From Amoeboradix gromovi (taxonomy: Eukaryota; Sanchytriomycota; Sanchytriomycetes; Sanchytriales; Sanchytriaceae), in assembly GCA_018985225.1 (NCBI GenBank), contig JADGIF010000196.1, positions 1-15,297 of the forward strand: a DNA stretch of 15,297 bases. The letters run 5' to 3'. The notes under the pieces are model-generated. The model was not told the origin of the DNA, ran no database searches, and saw only the letters and a list, made by a program, of their open reading frames with translations. The position numbers and the translations under genes are program-made. Positions 1 to 7,231 of the stretch are shown one piece after another (positions within the stretch are counted from its first letter, which is position 1; each line of letters opens with the position of its first letter).

Positions 1-460
1 CTGTTAATTATTTATTTAGAACTGATTTACCACTTGTGAAAAGGAATAATATTGAGCATTTAACCTATTAGAAAAATCTGGAAAAGTCTTGAAATGATAC
101 AGAAATATATACAAATTCGCGATAAATGATTTATTCAAGAAAATAGTCAAGCTGTTTGTTAACAACTGCCGTTACCTTATCTGGTTACTTTTTTACAACA
201 TCCTTTTTGACCGAGGTCAACGTTAGGGCTTTTCTGCTTACGGAGTCACTTGATTTTTCGAGCTTTCGACATTGTTGATGATTTTAGCTAGTGAGATAGC
301 TCGATAAGATTTTTGCGATGTAGTTTCGGGCACCTTTTTCCTGGAGCTTGAGACACCTAATAAACCAACATCTCTTTTTGTGTTTTCATCATCTTTTACT
401 CTGTTCTACTTTCCATGGAGTATTTTGGATTCCTTTTGTAGTTGTGTTCCGAACAGGGAG
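1..460. other. Left-edge non-coding region with bL35m promoter
   Basis: I see no convincing gene here. The sequence is AT-rich and holds two short palindromes: TTGTTAACAA at about 158-167 and TTGACC-GA-GGTCAA at 207-220. An in-frame ATG at 380 would lengthen the bL35m protein by 27 residues. That extension is aromatic and Cys-containing with little positive charge, so I treat it as leader. The region probably contains the promoter and 5' UTR of the ribosomal protein gene and perhaps the flank of a gene outside the window. Confidence 0.5.
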
Positions 461-706
461 ATGTTTGCAAGATTTGCCTCTTACTACAAAATCAGAACTA
501 ACAAGTCGATTGCCAAAAGATTCATACCTACAGGAAATAAAAGAGGAGCTGTAGCTTTGTCGTTTAAGAGGTATATTCAGGGCAGAAACAAAGCATCCTG
601 GTCTAAAAGCACAAGTAGGCTGCATAGATTGAAGCAAGTTAAGCTAGTAACTGAAAAATGGCACCTAGATGTTATTAGGAAATTAGCACCGTATTTGAAA
701 AGATGA
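461..706 (+). CDS. MRPL35: Mitochondrial large-subunit ribosomal protein bL35m
   Basis: An 81-residue basic protein of the bacterial L35 family, a small component of the mitochondrial 60S-type subunit. The hallmarks are in order: KSIAKRFIPTG (residues 15-25) matches the bacterial A-K-K-R-F-x-x-T-G block, a Lys/Arg-rich middle carries KST and RLHRL, and the end IRKLAPYLKR matches the family's R-R-M-L-P-Y-L. The length is normal once a short targeting sequence is allowed for. I start at ATG 461 because MFARFASYYKIRTNK looks like a mitochondrial presequence (no acidic residues, Arg/Lys spaced). The in-frame ATG at 380 adds an uncharged, aromatic stretch. The gene converges on the repeat-rich secreted-protein gene, with 24 bases between the two stops. 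Family assignment is by pattern match, and I am fairly sure of it. Confidence 0.85.
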   Translation: MFARFASYYKIRTNKSIAKRFIPTGNKRGAVALSFKRYIQGRNKASWSKSTSRLHRLKQVKLVTEKWHLDVIRKLAPYLKR

Positions 707-720
707 TGAGTAAAAAATTA

Positions 721-726
721 TTTATT
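721..726 (-). terminator. Poly(A) signal AATAAA
   Basis: AATAAA on the minus strand begins five bases after the stop codon of the secreted-protein gene. It lies inside the 24-base gap to the convergent bL35m gene. Confidence 0.5.
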
Positions 727-730
727 TTGA

Positions 731-2782
731 TTACTTTCCAGCGAGTTTCGTTGCTTGATCCTTCGTCTTTTTGTCAAAATTGGTGTCGGGATTTCTAGAT
801 GGTCCTTTTTCGGTACCTTGAGTACTGAGGCCCATTTTTTCGCTCTCTGGCTCGCTCTCTGGCTCACTCTCTGGCTCGCTCTCTGGTTCACTCTCTGGTT
901 CAGATATTGGTGCTCTGTATCCATATCCAGGAGAAGATCTCTTCGTACACTTCCTTCTTACAATCTTCTTGCACTTTCTTGGGCTGGACTCTGGAGCTGC
1001 TAAAGGATATCCTGGGGTTGATGGCTCCGGAATATGCTGTTCCGGTTGACTCTCTGGGATAGGTCTAGTAGAGGGTTCAACTTCTGGATGCTCCATTTCT
1101 GGTTCAGGGACGTGGTTATAGCTCGGAATTGGTCTTCTAGCATCTTCAACAGATGGCTCCGGCTGATATGTTGGAAATTCTGGAATTGGAATATGTTGAT
1201 AACCTGGGGCCGATCTATAGGAAGGAATAGGAGCATATCTTTGACCTTGAACTTCAGGTCTGCCAATAGGAAGCATACCATTATATGATGGATAGCCGCC
1301 GTAACTAGGCATTGGTCGATAGCCGCCGTAACTTGGACGAGCATGTGGATATACTCCATATCTAGGCGCTGGATAACCACCATAACCGCTTTGTTCTGGT
1401 ACATACTCAGGCTCAGATTCAGGCTCATACCCAGGCTCAGATTCCGGCTCATACTCAGATTCAGGCTCATACCCAGGCTCAGATTCCGGCTCATACTCAG
1501 ATTCAGGCTCAGATTCAGGCTCAGATTCAGATTCAGGCTCAGATTCAGGCTCATACTCAGGCTCTGTCTCTGGTGAAACTATTGGCTTGTAGCCATAACC
1601 GGTCAAAGGTTGGTGAGCTGGAGCAGTTTCTGGCCTAGAACTAGGTGCTTTGTAAGTGTAACCGGTCAAAGGCTGATAAGCGTTAGGGACTGTTGATGGC
1701 GACTCAGGCTCGTGTTCAGGTTCGTGTTCAGGTTCTGTTTCTGGTGAAGCAGGCTCAGGTTCCTGTTCAGGTTGAGTTACTGGTGAAGCAGGCTCAGGTT
1801 CCTGTTCAGGTTGAGTTACTGGTGAAGCAGGCTCAGGTTCCTGTTGAGTTTCTGGTGAGGCAGGCTCAGGTCCCTGTTCAGGTTGAGTTACTGGTGTGAC
1901 ATTCTCTGGCTGAGACTCTGGCTGCTGCTGAGGTTGTTGCTGTTGTGCTTGTTGCTGAGGTTGTTGCTGAGGTTGTTGCTGTGACTGTGGTTGTATTTGT
2001 GGTTGTATCTGCTGTTGCTGTCCTTGAGGTTGCTGTTGAGGTTGTACTTGAGGTTGCTCTTGAGGCTGCTCTTGAGGTTGTTCTTGAGGTTGTTCTTGAG
2101 GTTGTTCTTGAGGTTGTTCTTGAGGTTGTTGTTGAGGTTGCTCTTGAGGCTGCTCTTGAGGTTGCTCTTGAGGTTGCTCTTGAGGTTGCTCTTGAGGTTG
2201 CTCTTGAGGTTGCTCTTGAGGTTGCTCTTGAGGTTGCTGCTGTTCTTGCTGAGGTTGTGCAGCAATTCCACAACATGTCATTTTTCTAATATTGGGATCT
2301 AATATTTCGATCCCTGTTAAAACCTGACCATTACCGCATCTTAGATTTTTGTTTTTAGATTTTCCGTCAACATTCACAGATTGGCAGTTCTCTGTTCTGT
2401 AAACTTGATTTTGGTCATCGACGATAGCAGCGTATCCAACTTGAAAAGAATTGCAATTATCATTTTGGGCTGCGCATTTGATACCCACAATCGCCTTTCC
2501 ATCTGGAGCATCAAATGGCTGCTTGGGTCCAATAATTTGAGAATACTCTGCATCTGAGTGTCTCAAGAATCCTTCTCCTTCTTGAATTCCATCACATCTA
2601 ATACCCAATTTATCACAGTAAGTTCCAGAGAAAGTCGAGCCAGATTTACACTGGATTCCATTAACGAAAGCATAAGTACTACACTCTCGATGGTTAGTAG
2701 TTCTTAAGCCACGACTTTGTACATATGCAACGGTGTCCTTTTGGGCTGCTTTGGCTGCTAATACATTTGCAATAAACAACAT
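731..2782 (-). CDS. Secreted Cys-rich protein with long Pro/Gln/Glu repeat tail
   Basis: 683 residues; I do not recognise a named family. Residues 1-13 ([13 protein letters not shown]) look like a short signal peptide with Ala-Lys-Ala cleavage. Residues about 14-172 form a globular region with ten cysteines (34, 45, 56, 63, 103, 110, 133, 149, 170, 171), so up to five disulfides. Its recurring G-x-x-(V/I)-x-G-I pattern ([18 protein letters not shown]) suggests a beta-rich repeat fold. A PQEQ-repeat tract follows (about 176-255, Q-rich to 295), then four 13-residue units of the [13 protein letters not shown] type (about 295-349), [16 protein letters not shown] tracts (about 405-460), a Tyr/Gly/Pro segment (SYGGY, 465-510), a basic patch [14 protein letters not shown] near 615, and a last ESEP tract. 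I see no C-terminal membrane anchor. An extracellular matrix, wall or adhesion role is inference from composition. An in-frame TAA 18 bases upstream of ATG supports this start. Confidence 0.75.
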   Translation of the reverse strand: MLFIANVLAAKAAQKDTVAYVQSRGLRTTNHRECSTYAFVNGIQCKSGSTFSGTYCDKLGIRCDGIQEGEGFLRHSDAEYSQIIGPKQPFDAPDGKAIVGIKCAAQNDNCNSFQVGYAAIVDDQNQVYRTENCQSVNVDGKSKNKNLRCGNGQVLTGIEILDPNIRKMTCCGIAAQPQQEQQQPQEQPQEQPQEQPQEQPQEQPQEQPQEQPQEQPQQQPQEQPQEQPQEQPQEQPQEQPQEQPQVQPQQQPQGQQQQIQPQIQPQSQQQPQQQPQQQAQQQQPQQQPESQPENVTPVTQPEQGPEPASPETQQEPEPASPVTQPEQEPEPASPVTQPEQEPEPASPETEPEHEPEHEPESPSTVPNAYQPLTGYTYKAPSSRPETAPAHQPLTGYGYKPIVSPETEPEYEPESEPESESEPESEPESEYEPESEPGYEPESEYEPESEPGYEPESEPEYVPEQSGYGGYPAPRYGVYPHARPSYGGYRPMPSYGGYPSYNGMLPIGRPEVQGQRYAPIPSYRSAPGYQHIPIPEFPTYQPEPSVEDARRPIPSYNHVPEPEMEHPEVEPSTRPIPESQPEQHIPEPSTPGYPLAAPESSPRKCKKIVRRKCTKRSSPGYGYRAPISEPESEPESEPESEPESEPESEKMGLSTQGTEKGPSRNPDTNFDKKTKDQATKLAGK
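842..903 (-). repeat. 12-bp tandem repeat coding ESEP units
   Basis: Five units of a CTCTCTGG(C/T)TC(G/A) type follow one another on the plus strand, encoding Glu-Ser-Glu-Pro on the minus strand near the C-terminus of the secreted protein. The small base differences between units show the array has existed for some time. Confidence 0.85.
1395..1562 (-). repeat. Acidic Glu/Ser/Pro/Tyr repeat with a perfect 42-bp duplication
   Basis: A region of 6-bp-based repeats (GGCTCA, GATTCA on the plus strand) encodes [14 protein letters not shown]-type sequence. Within it a 42-bp unit beginning TCAGGCTCATACCCAGGCTC occurs twice in a row without a difference. This points to recent duplication by slippage or unequal exchange. 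Confidence 0.8.
1736..1895 (-). repeat. 39-bp tandem repeat coding [13 protein letters not shown]
   Basis: Four near-identical copies of a 39-bp unit encode a 13-residue Pro/Glu-rich unit. The copies vary at the V/E position (ASPVTQ or ASPETQ), and one copy is shortened. All keep the reading frame. Confidence 0.85.
2041..2252 (-). repeat. 12-bp tandem repeat coding PQEQ
   Basis: About seventeen 12-bp units with consensus TTGAGGTTGCTC on the plus strand encode Pro-Gln-Glu-Gln. Variants with GTTGTTC and GGCTGC alternate in blocks. All six frames stay open because the unit is a multiple of three without stops, so the other open frames here are artefacts. Confidence 0.9.
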
Positions 2783-3112
2783 TGGTAGTATCGAGGGTGA
2801 GGTCTCCTTTTATCCTCGAATTCTCATGTGCGGGGTAGTACCGAGGTACACAAAGTGACCCCTTGTAATTTATGTACCCATTTTCAACCAATGATTTAAT
2901 GACTTCAAAAGTGTGTCGCTTTTATTCTTAACAGTAAATACAATAACACAAGCCCGCGTCTCTTACAACTTCACAACAGTAAACTTGAATCATGCCAAGC
3001 TGCGAATATTTCCAGTTTCTGTACACTCTACCGTTCTGTTTTTGAACTTATCCTCCTTATGAAGTGGTTTTATAGTTTAAATCTCAAATCTACACCCAAT
3101 ACATTTTAAAAC
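2783..3112. promoter_or_regulatory. Divergent promoter region, secreted protein / RabGGTase beta
   Basis: A 330-bp non-coding gap between two divergent genes. On the minus strand a TATA-like GATAAAAGG (2806-2814) lies 23 bases before the secreted-protein ATG, flanked by two copies of a 13-bp direct repeat. On the plus side the 60 bases before ATG 3113 are AT-rich with TTTTATAGTTTAAAT and no strong element. I see no RNA gene. Confidence 0.45.
2784..2846 (-). repeat. Pair of 13-bp direct repeats at secreted-protein promoter
   Basis: CCTCGRTACTACC on the minus strand occurs at 2834-2846 and again at 2784-2796 with one difference, 50 bases apart start to start. The TATA-like GATAAAAGG lies between them, and the second copy ends one base before the start codon. 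They could be factor binding sites or the remains of a small duplication. Confidence 0.5.
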
Positions 3113-4057
3113 ATGGATTTTGATAGGCACCTGAAGTTCATACAAAACTACCAAAAGTTGCAAGAGGATCCCGATGTTATAGACGTTAAGCTTTTGGAGC
3201 ATCTGACCATGAGCGCTTACTACTGGGCTATTTGTGCAACAAAATTAATTACTCGCGAAGATGTTCTGGATTCTGCAAAAATTACTAATTTTGTATTGAA
3301 TTGTCATCATAGCAGTGGAGGGTTTTCTGGAGCTATCGGTCATGATCCTCATCTCCTGTACACTTTATCCGCTATTCAAATCTTAGTGATGCTTAACAAA
3401 CTACACTTAGTTAATGTGGATTTAACTGTTGACTATATTAAACGATTGCAGCAACCCGATGGCTCATTTGTTGGTGACAAATACGGTGAAGTGGATACTA
3501 GATTCAGCTATTGCGCTTTATCAAGCCTATCTCTAATGGGTAGGTTGGACGTTATAAATATTGACATTGCCGTAGAATTCATAATGAAATGCCATAACTA
3601 CGATGGTGGCTTTGGTAGCTGTATAGGTTCTGAAAGCCATGGTGGTCAAATATTTACTTGCATAGGTGCTCTGACAATTGCTGGTAAACTGAATGTCTTA
3701 ACAGATGAGCAAATTTTATTGCTGGCTTGGTGGCTATCAGAAAGACAATTGCCCAATGGTGGATTGAATGGGAGACCAGAAAAAAAAGAAGATGTTTGCT
3801 ATTCATGGTGGAATGTCAGTTCTCTGGAAATGATTGGAAAACTAGACTGGATTGATAAAAAAGCCCTTGCTGAATTTATACGTAGGTGCCAGGCTCCGGA
3901 TGGTGGGATTTGTCACAAGGAAGGCCAAATCCCTGATTTATTTCATACTCTATTTGGATTAACAGGACTATCCTTGTTGCAAAGCAATAAATTAGAAAAA
4001 ATTAATCCTGTCTATTGTATACCACAATATTTATTAGACTTGCATTATGGGAATTGA
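3113..4057 (+). CDS. BET2: Rab geranylgeranyltransferase (type II) beta subunit
   Basis: 314 residues, the usual size for the catalytic beta subunit that adds geranylgeranyl groups to the C-terminal cysteines of Rab GTPases together with the alpha subunit and the Rab escort protein. The alpha-alpha barrel repeats are visible as GGFSGAIGHDPHLLYTLSA (69-87), QPDGSFVGDKYGEVDTRFSY (114-133), YDGGFGSCIGSESHGGQIF (163-181), LPNGGLNGRPEKKEDVCYSWW (213-233) and PDGGICHKEGQIPDLFHTLFG (262-282). By family comparison the zinc ligands are D227, C229 and H278. SESHGGQ and NGRPEK are characteristic of the Rab enzyme rather than of farnesyl or type I transferases. There is no visible intron. Its 3' end overlaps the convergent unknown gene by 13 bases. 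Very confident. Confidence 0.97.
   Translation: MDFDRHLKFIQNYQKLQEDPDVIDVKLLEHLTMSAYYWAICATKLITREDVLDSAKITNFVLNCHHSSGGFSGAIGHDPHLLYTLSAIQILVMLNKLHLVNVDLTVDYIKRLQQPDGSFVGDKYGEVDTRFSYCALSSLSLMGRLDVINIDIAVEFIMKCHNYDGGFGSCIGSESHGGQIFTCIGALTIAGKLNVLTDEQILLLAWWLSERQLPNGGLNGRPEKKEDVCYSWWNVSSLEMIGKLDWIDKKALAEFIRRCQAPDGGICHKEGQIPDLFHTLFGLTGLSLLQSNKLEKINPVYCIPQYLLDLHYGN
4030..4035 (-). terminator. Poly(A) signal AATAAA inside opposite gene
   Basis: Minus-strand AATAAA begins nine bases after the stop of the 490-residue gene. It falls inside the last codons of the RabGGTase beta gene, so the two mRNAs must be antisense to each other at their 3' ends. Confidence 0.5.
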
Positions 4058-5536
4058 CTATTTTCAAACTTAAAAGTAAATTGGTGTTCTGTTGGTAGCT
4101 TCGGATATTTTTTATGATACTCTTCCATGGTCCTAGTTAACGAACTGGTAATAAATTCTTGGGCGTCCATAGTTGGATATGTAAATATCAACTGTATAAA
4201 ATCATCTTTTCTTCTATTAAAAGTATCTTTGGCTTCCGTATTATTTGGCAAATTATAAAACAAATGAGCGAAATGTAGAAACGCTGACTATGTTAATAAG
4301 AAGTACAAAGAACTGATCAAACTTGACACTAAAATTAGCGTCTTTAACAGTCTCGTCTATAGATGCTGAGATTATGCGCTCATTAAAGTCGGGTTCACTT
4401 GAATGTGCCTTTCTGACTTGTCTTATAGAGCCTTTAATAGTAGTTGAAAACTTGGAAACCTTACCTGCAACAACTTTTAGAGGATTCATTTGTTTTATCT
4501 GTTGCGCTCTCTTTTTTATAGTGCCAGCAGTCCCAAGAGCGAAATTTTTAAGTTTTTTGTTTGTATGCTGAGCAGGTATATCATCTTCGTCCATTGCATC
4601 TGCATCATATTTCCGTTTGCTGCCTCTTGGAAAGGCATTATTTTTGAATTCCTGACTTATCGTTTCCAAATAAACAGGAACCCATTGAGTAACAAAATCA
4701 AAGATTTGGTTAAGGAATATGGATATGTTACTATCTCCATTAGATTTGAACATTATTTCCAAGCCCGTCATAGAATCTCTGCTATATGCCAAAAGAATAA
4801 CAAGAATTTTACAAATATTTTCACGCAGTGTCCAACTAACAATGTTCGAAGGCTCTTTTAGAATGCCTGAGAATAAGCGAAGGATATATCCGTTTTCAAT
4901 TAACAGCTCAATGACGTCGGGATTAAAGTCCTTACTATGCCAAGCAAACCCCGCTTTAGGGCTTCGTTCCAAAGAATCAAGAATAGCAAATGAGAGTATT
5001 TCAGATGACTCGATGACTTCGGATATGCTGGAGTGTTTAACTTGTAAATTAAGTAGTCTTTCCAGCAATAAACCAAATAATTGTCCACCATTATAACTTC
5101 CATTTTTAGTAATGTTAACAGGATCCCTGTAAGTGTTTCTACCATAGAATGCAGATATCCACCCAGGAGTGCATGTTCTGAATGCTGTAGTGATCAATTC
5201 TAAATCTCTGTTACAAAGAATTCCATTTTGACATGCTAGTACCTTTGAGACATTATGCAATGATAAAGGTAACTCATTATTTTCTGTAATAAAAGCGCGT
5301 TCATATAAATTGAATTTGTCCAGGTTGGATGCTCCTGTAGATGAGCTGGTATAAAACTCAGCAGCAGTCATATCGAATCCTTGAGATTGCAGCTGAAAGT
5401 TCCAGGATTGATCCTGCATATCTCTCATCAAGAGCTGATCTTCAATCGAACCATATATCTGCTCTTTCGAATCTCGCGTTAAAATTTTAGAACCAGACTT
5501 TATCGTTTTTTTCTTATTGGAGAAAATATTCTTCAT
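4045..5536 (-). CDS. Conserved-looking protein of unknown function, two exons with a 19-nt intron
   Basis: I do not recognise this protein. Read straight, the frame from ATG 5536 stops at 4253 and an open frame without its own ATG follows. Removing a 19-nt GT...AG segment (4288-4306) joins exon 1 (5536-4307, 410 codons) to exon 2 (4287-4045, 80 codons and stop) in phase 0, giving 490 residues. Residues about 90-290 look alpha-helical and repeat-like with hydrophobic heptads (for example ILRLFSGILKEP and ICKILVILLAY). A Lys/Arg-rich, acidic-flanked segment near 320-350 (RGSKRKYDADAMDEDD then NKKLK) could be a nuclear localisation signal, and a basic linker runs to about 395. I see no signal peptide and no membrane segment. 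The gene is divergent from IWS1/SPN1 (156 bp) and overlaps RabGGTase beta by 13 bases. The gene itself is convincing; its role is unknown. Confidence 0.8.
4288..4306 (-). other. 19-nt spliceosomal-type micro-intron
   Basis: The intron GTACTTCTTATTAACATAG has GTA at the 5' end, AG at the 3' end and a TTAAC branch-like motif whose last A lies five bases before the intron end. It sits in phase 0 after residues VKFDQFF. Without splicing the frame stops after 18 more codons. With it, 80 codons of polar, plausible sequence follow. No homologue is recognised at the junction, so support comes from the frame, the intron ends and the close match to the branching-enzyme intron. Confidence 0.72.
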
Positions 5537-5692
5537 TTTGAAACAATGGAATTTGAAATTTATTGTTAGATTACATTTAAAACTGACATTTCACTCAGCC
5601 AGTCGAATATTAAAGAAATCAGCACAATAACAATAACATTTTGATGTTCAGGTAAAATCTTAGGAGTTGTTATTTGACACAAAAACATTTAA

Positions 5693-6355
5693 ATGGAAGA
5701 TAACGATCAAATATTTAATCAGATTTTTGGGAGTTCGTCTGAAGACGAAGAGCACAACGAAAATGAGCTTATGCCCATCAAAAGGCAGGCTCAGGTGGAG
5801 GAATATACCACAAATACAAACGAACCAATTTCTAGATTGGATCAGTTTAGATTGGATTTCGACAACGCGAAGAGCACCCAAAAAAGTAAGAGAGCGAAGA
5901 CGAATGCTTCAAATGACTTCTCTTATGAAAGAATCAAAGACATTATTGGTGAAATGTACAAGGCAGCTCAAATTGATAGAGAGAGCATGATTAGTAATAG
6001 GTCTAAGGCTGGTTTAGCAAAACTTGTTATGCTACCATATTTGACAGAGACATTAAATAGAGAGAAGCTGCAAGAATCCTTTCTAGACGCGGGATTGTTA
6101 GGTGCTTTTCAAGCATGGCTAGAACCTCACGACAATGGCTGCATGCCTCTCTACGATGTGAAGCATACTTTACTTGTTATTATGATGCATTTAAAGGTAG
6201 ATCTGGACCATTTAAGAGAATGTAACATAGGAAAAATAGTGCATTTTTACACTTTGAATAAAGTTGAGCATCCGAACATTAGAAAACTAGCTCAGCAATT
6301 AAGAGACAAGTGGTCAAAACCAGAAAAGGCTGAAAACGTGTACGAGAAAGACTAA
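5693..6355 (+). CDS. SPN1: IWS1/SPN1 transcription elongation factor
   Basis: 220 residues. The family binds histone chaperone SPT6 and RNA polymerase II and acts in elongation, mRNA processing and chromatin maintenance in the nucleus. The N-terminus (1-75) is acidic and disordered (SSSEDEEHNENE), as in the SPT6-binding region of relatives. Residues about 75-215 are the conserved helical core including the TFIIS N-terminal-like domain: IKDIIGEMYKAAQIDRE, AKLVMLPYLTETL, LLGAFQAWLEPHDNGCMP, LRECNIGKIVHFY, NIRKLAQQLRDKWSKP. The conserved W-S-(R/K)-P motif is at 207-210, after which only ten residues remain, so the basic C-terminal tail of larger homologues is missing or very short. The stop is 10 bases from the convergent epimerase stop, and AATAAA overlaps the stop codon. 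Very confident of the family. Confidence 0.95.
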   Translation: MEDNDQIFNQIFGSSSEDEEHNENELMPIKRQAQVEEYTTNTNEPISRLDQFRLDFDNAKSTQKSKRAKTNASNDFSYERIKDIIGEMYKAAQIDRESMISNRSKAGLAKLVMLPYLTETLNREKLQESFLDAGLLGAFQAWLEPHDNGCMPLYDVKHTLLVIMMHLKVDLDHLRECNIGKIVHFYTLNKVEHPNIRKLAQQLRDKWSKPEKAENVYEKD

Positions 6356-6360
6356 ATAAA
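6355..6360 (+). terminator. Poly(A) signal AATAAA touching IWS1 stop
   Basis: AATAAA starts on the last base of the TAA stop codon (CTAAATAAAC). The whole 3' UTR must lie within or across the 10-base gap to the opposite gene. Confidence 0.5.
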
Positions 6361-6365
6361 CTTTT

Positions 6366-6803
6366 TTACTTATGTTCCTCAAGTTCAACCAAGACTCCTC
6401 CAGTATCTTTTGGATGTAAAAATACTACGTCTTTACCTAATGCTCCTGGTCTAGGTTGACCCAAAGCCCTAACGTTTTTCGATTCTAAGTCGGTTATCGC
6501 ATTTTGAATATCATCAACATAAAAACAGACGTGGTGCATCCCTCCATTCGGGTTCTTGTCCAGAAACTTACTTATTGGTGAGGTCGTGGCCAAAGGCTCT
6601 ATGATTTCAATACTGGAATCACCCAAATGCAAAAACCCTACTTTTACTTTCTGCGATTTAAATTCGAAAGGTTCAATTGCCGAATCTATTTTGAACTTCA
6701 CTTTAAATAACTCCATTGTTTCTTCTATGTTCTTGGTAGCAAATGCTACATGAGATAAGCCTTTGTTTGACCATTTACTAAGAAGCTTGGAACTGCGAAA
6801 CAT
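6366..6803 (-). CDS. MCEE: Methylmalonyl-CoA epimerase, mitochondrial
   Basis: 145 residues. The enzyme interconverts (S)- and (R)-methylmalonyl-CoA between propionyl-CoA carboxylase and the B12-dependent mutase, in the mitochondrial matrix. The vicinal-oxygen-chelate fold is visible as two modules: KGLSHVAFATKNIEETMELF (14-33) to SIEIIEPLATTSPISKFL (64-81), and GGMHHVCFYVDDIQNAI (87-103) to GKDVVFLHPKDTGGVLVELEE (123-143). Expected metal ligands are H18, H91 and E140, by comparison with the family. The first 13 residues (MFRSSKLLSKWSN) lack acidic residues and can serve as a short targeting sequence. The gene shares a 130-bp promoter region with the divergent PC4-like gene. Its presence implies the methylmalonyl route for odd-chain and branched-chain carbon, unlike the methylcitrate cycle of most Dikarya. 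Confidence 0.95.
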   Translation of the reverse strand: MFRSSKLLSKWSNKGLSHVAFATKNIEETMELFKVKFKIDSAIEPFEFKSQKVKVGFLHLGDSSIEIIEPLATTSPISKFLDKNPNGGMHHVCFYVDDIQNAITDLESKNVRALGQPRPGALGKDVVFLHPKDTGGVLVELEEHK

Positions 6804-6933
6804 TGATAACAGGGGCTTAAGTTTCTTGTGGTTAAAATTGGGTAAGAAAAGGATCTCGAAGTTGCTGTATAGAGTTAGTACCTTCTTTTGTTCTGGTTTG
6901 TGGTTTTATTAAAGTTTCCCCTGAAACTATTCC

Positions 6934-7227
6934 ATGTTAAGACGCTCATTTGTAAAATTGCAAAAGGCAATTGTCCAGCCATTTCTCACTGATAAAAACG
7001 AAATGTACTGGGAGTTAAACAACAACAAGAGGGTCACCCTTAGCGAATTCAAAAACAATATTTATGTTCATATAAGACAGTATGATGAAATTGAAGGAAA
7101 AGATTATCTTATTCCTACAAAGAAAGGAATTGCTTTGAATGTTGAACAGTTTGAGTTGTTGAAACAAGTCATGCACTCAGTCGACGTGGCGTTAAAAGAG
7201 AAGCAACAAGAACTTGAAAAAGAATAA
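6934..7227 (+). CDS. SUB1: PC4/SUB1-like single-stranded DNA-binding cofactor
   Basis: 97 residues. PC4/SUB1 proteins bind single-stranded DNA through a small beta-sheet dimer and act in RNA polymerase II transcription and genome stability. Residues about 26-88 follow the family closely: KRVTLSEFKNNIYVHIRQYDE (32-52) corresponds to the R-x-V-x-I-S-E-F-x-G-x-x-x-I-x-I-R-x-Y strand block, PTKKGIALNVEQFELLKQ (61-78) to the G-K-K-G-I-S-L block, and a C-terminal helix follows. The serine-rich acidic N-terminus of nuclear PC4 is absent. Instead residues 1-19 (MLRRSFVKLQKAIVQPFLT) are basic, hydrophobic and free of acidic residues, as in a mitochondrial presequence. A mitochondrial role is therefore possible but is inference. 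The AATAAA signal contains the stop codon, and the convergent branching-enzyme stop is four bases further on. Confidence 0.9.
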   Translation: MLRRSFVKLQKAIVQPFLTDKNEMYWELNNNKRVTLSEFKNNIYVHIRQYDEIEGKDYLIPTKKGIALNVEQFELLKQVMHSVDVALKEKQQELEKE

Positions 7228-7228
7228 A
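7223..7228 (+). terminator. Poly(A) signal AATAAA containing the stop codon
   Basis: The TAA stop of the PC4-like gene (7225-7227) lies inside AATAAA. Cleavage 10-25 bases downstream would fall inside the coding sequence of the opposite branching-enzyme gene. Confidence 0.5.
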
Positions 7229-7231
7229 CGT

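Noticed and set aside
438-456. A 19-nt GT...AG segment just before the bL35m start (GTAGTTGTGTTCCGAACAG)
   Set aside because: It lacks the TAAY branch-like motif five bases from the end, the frame is open without splicing, and no upstream exon is apparent.
1878-2302. Several long open frames on both strands inside the Pro/Gln repeat region
   Set aside because: The 12-bp unit has no stop in any frame, so all six stay open. Only the minus-strand frame from 2782 continues into a complex, cysteine-rich domain and a full-length protein.
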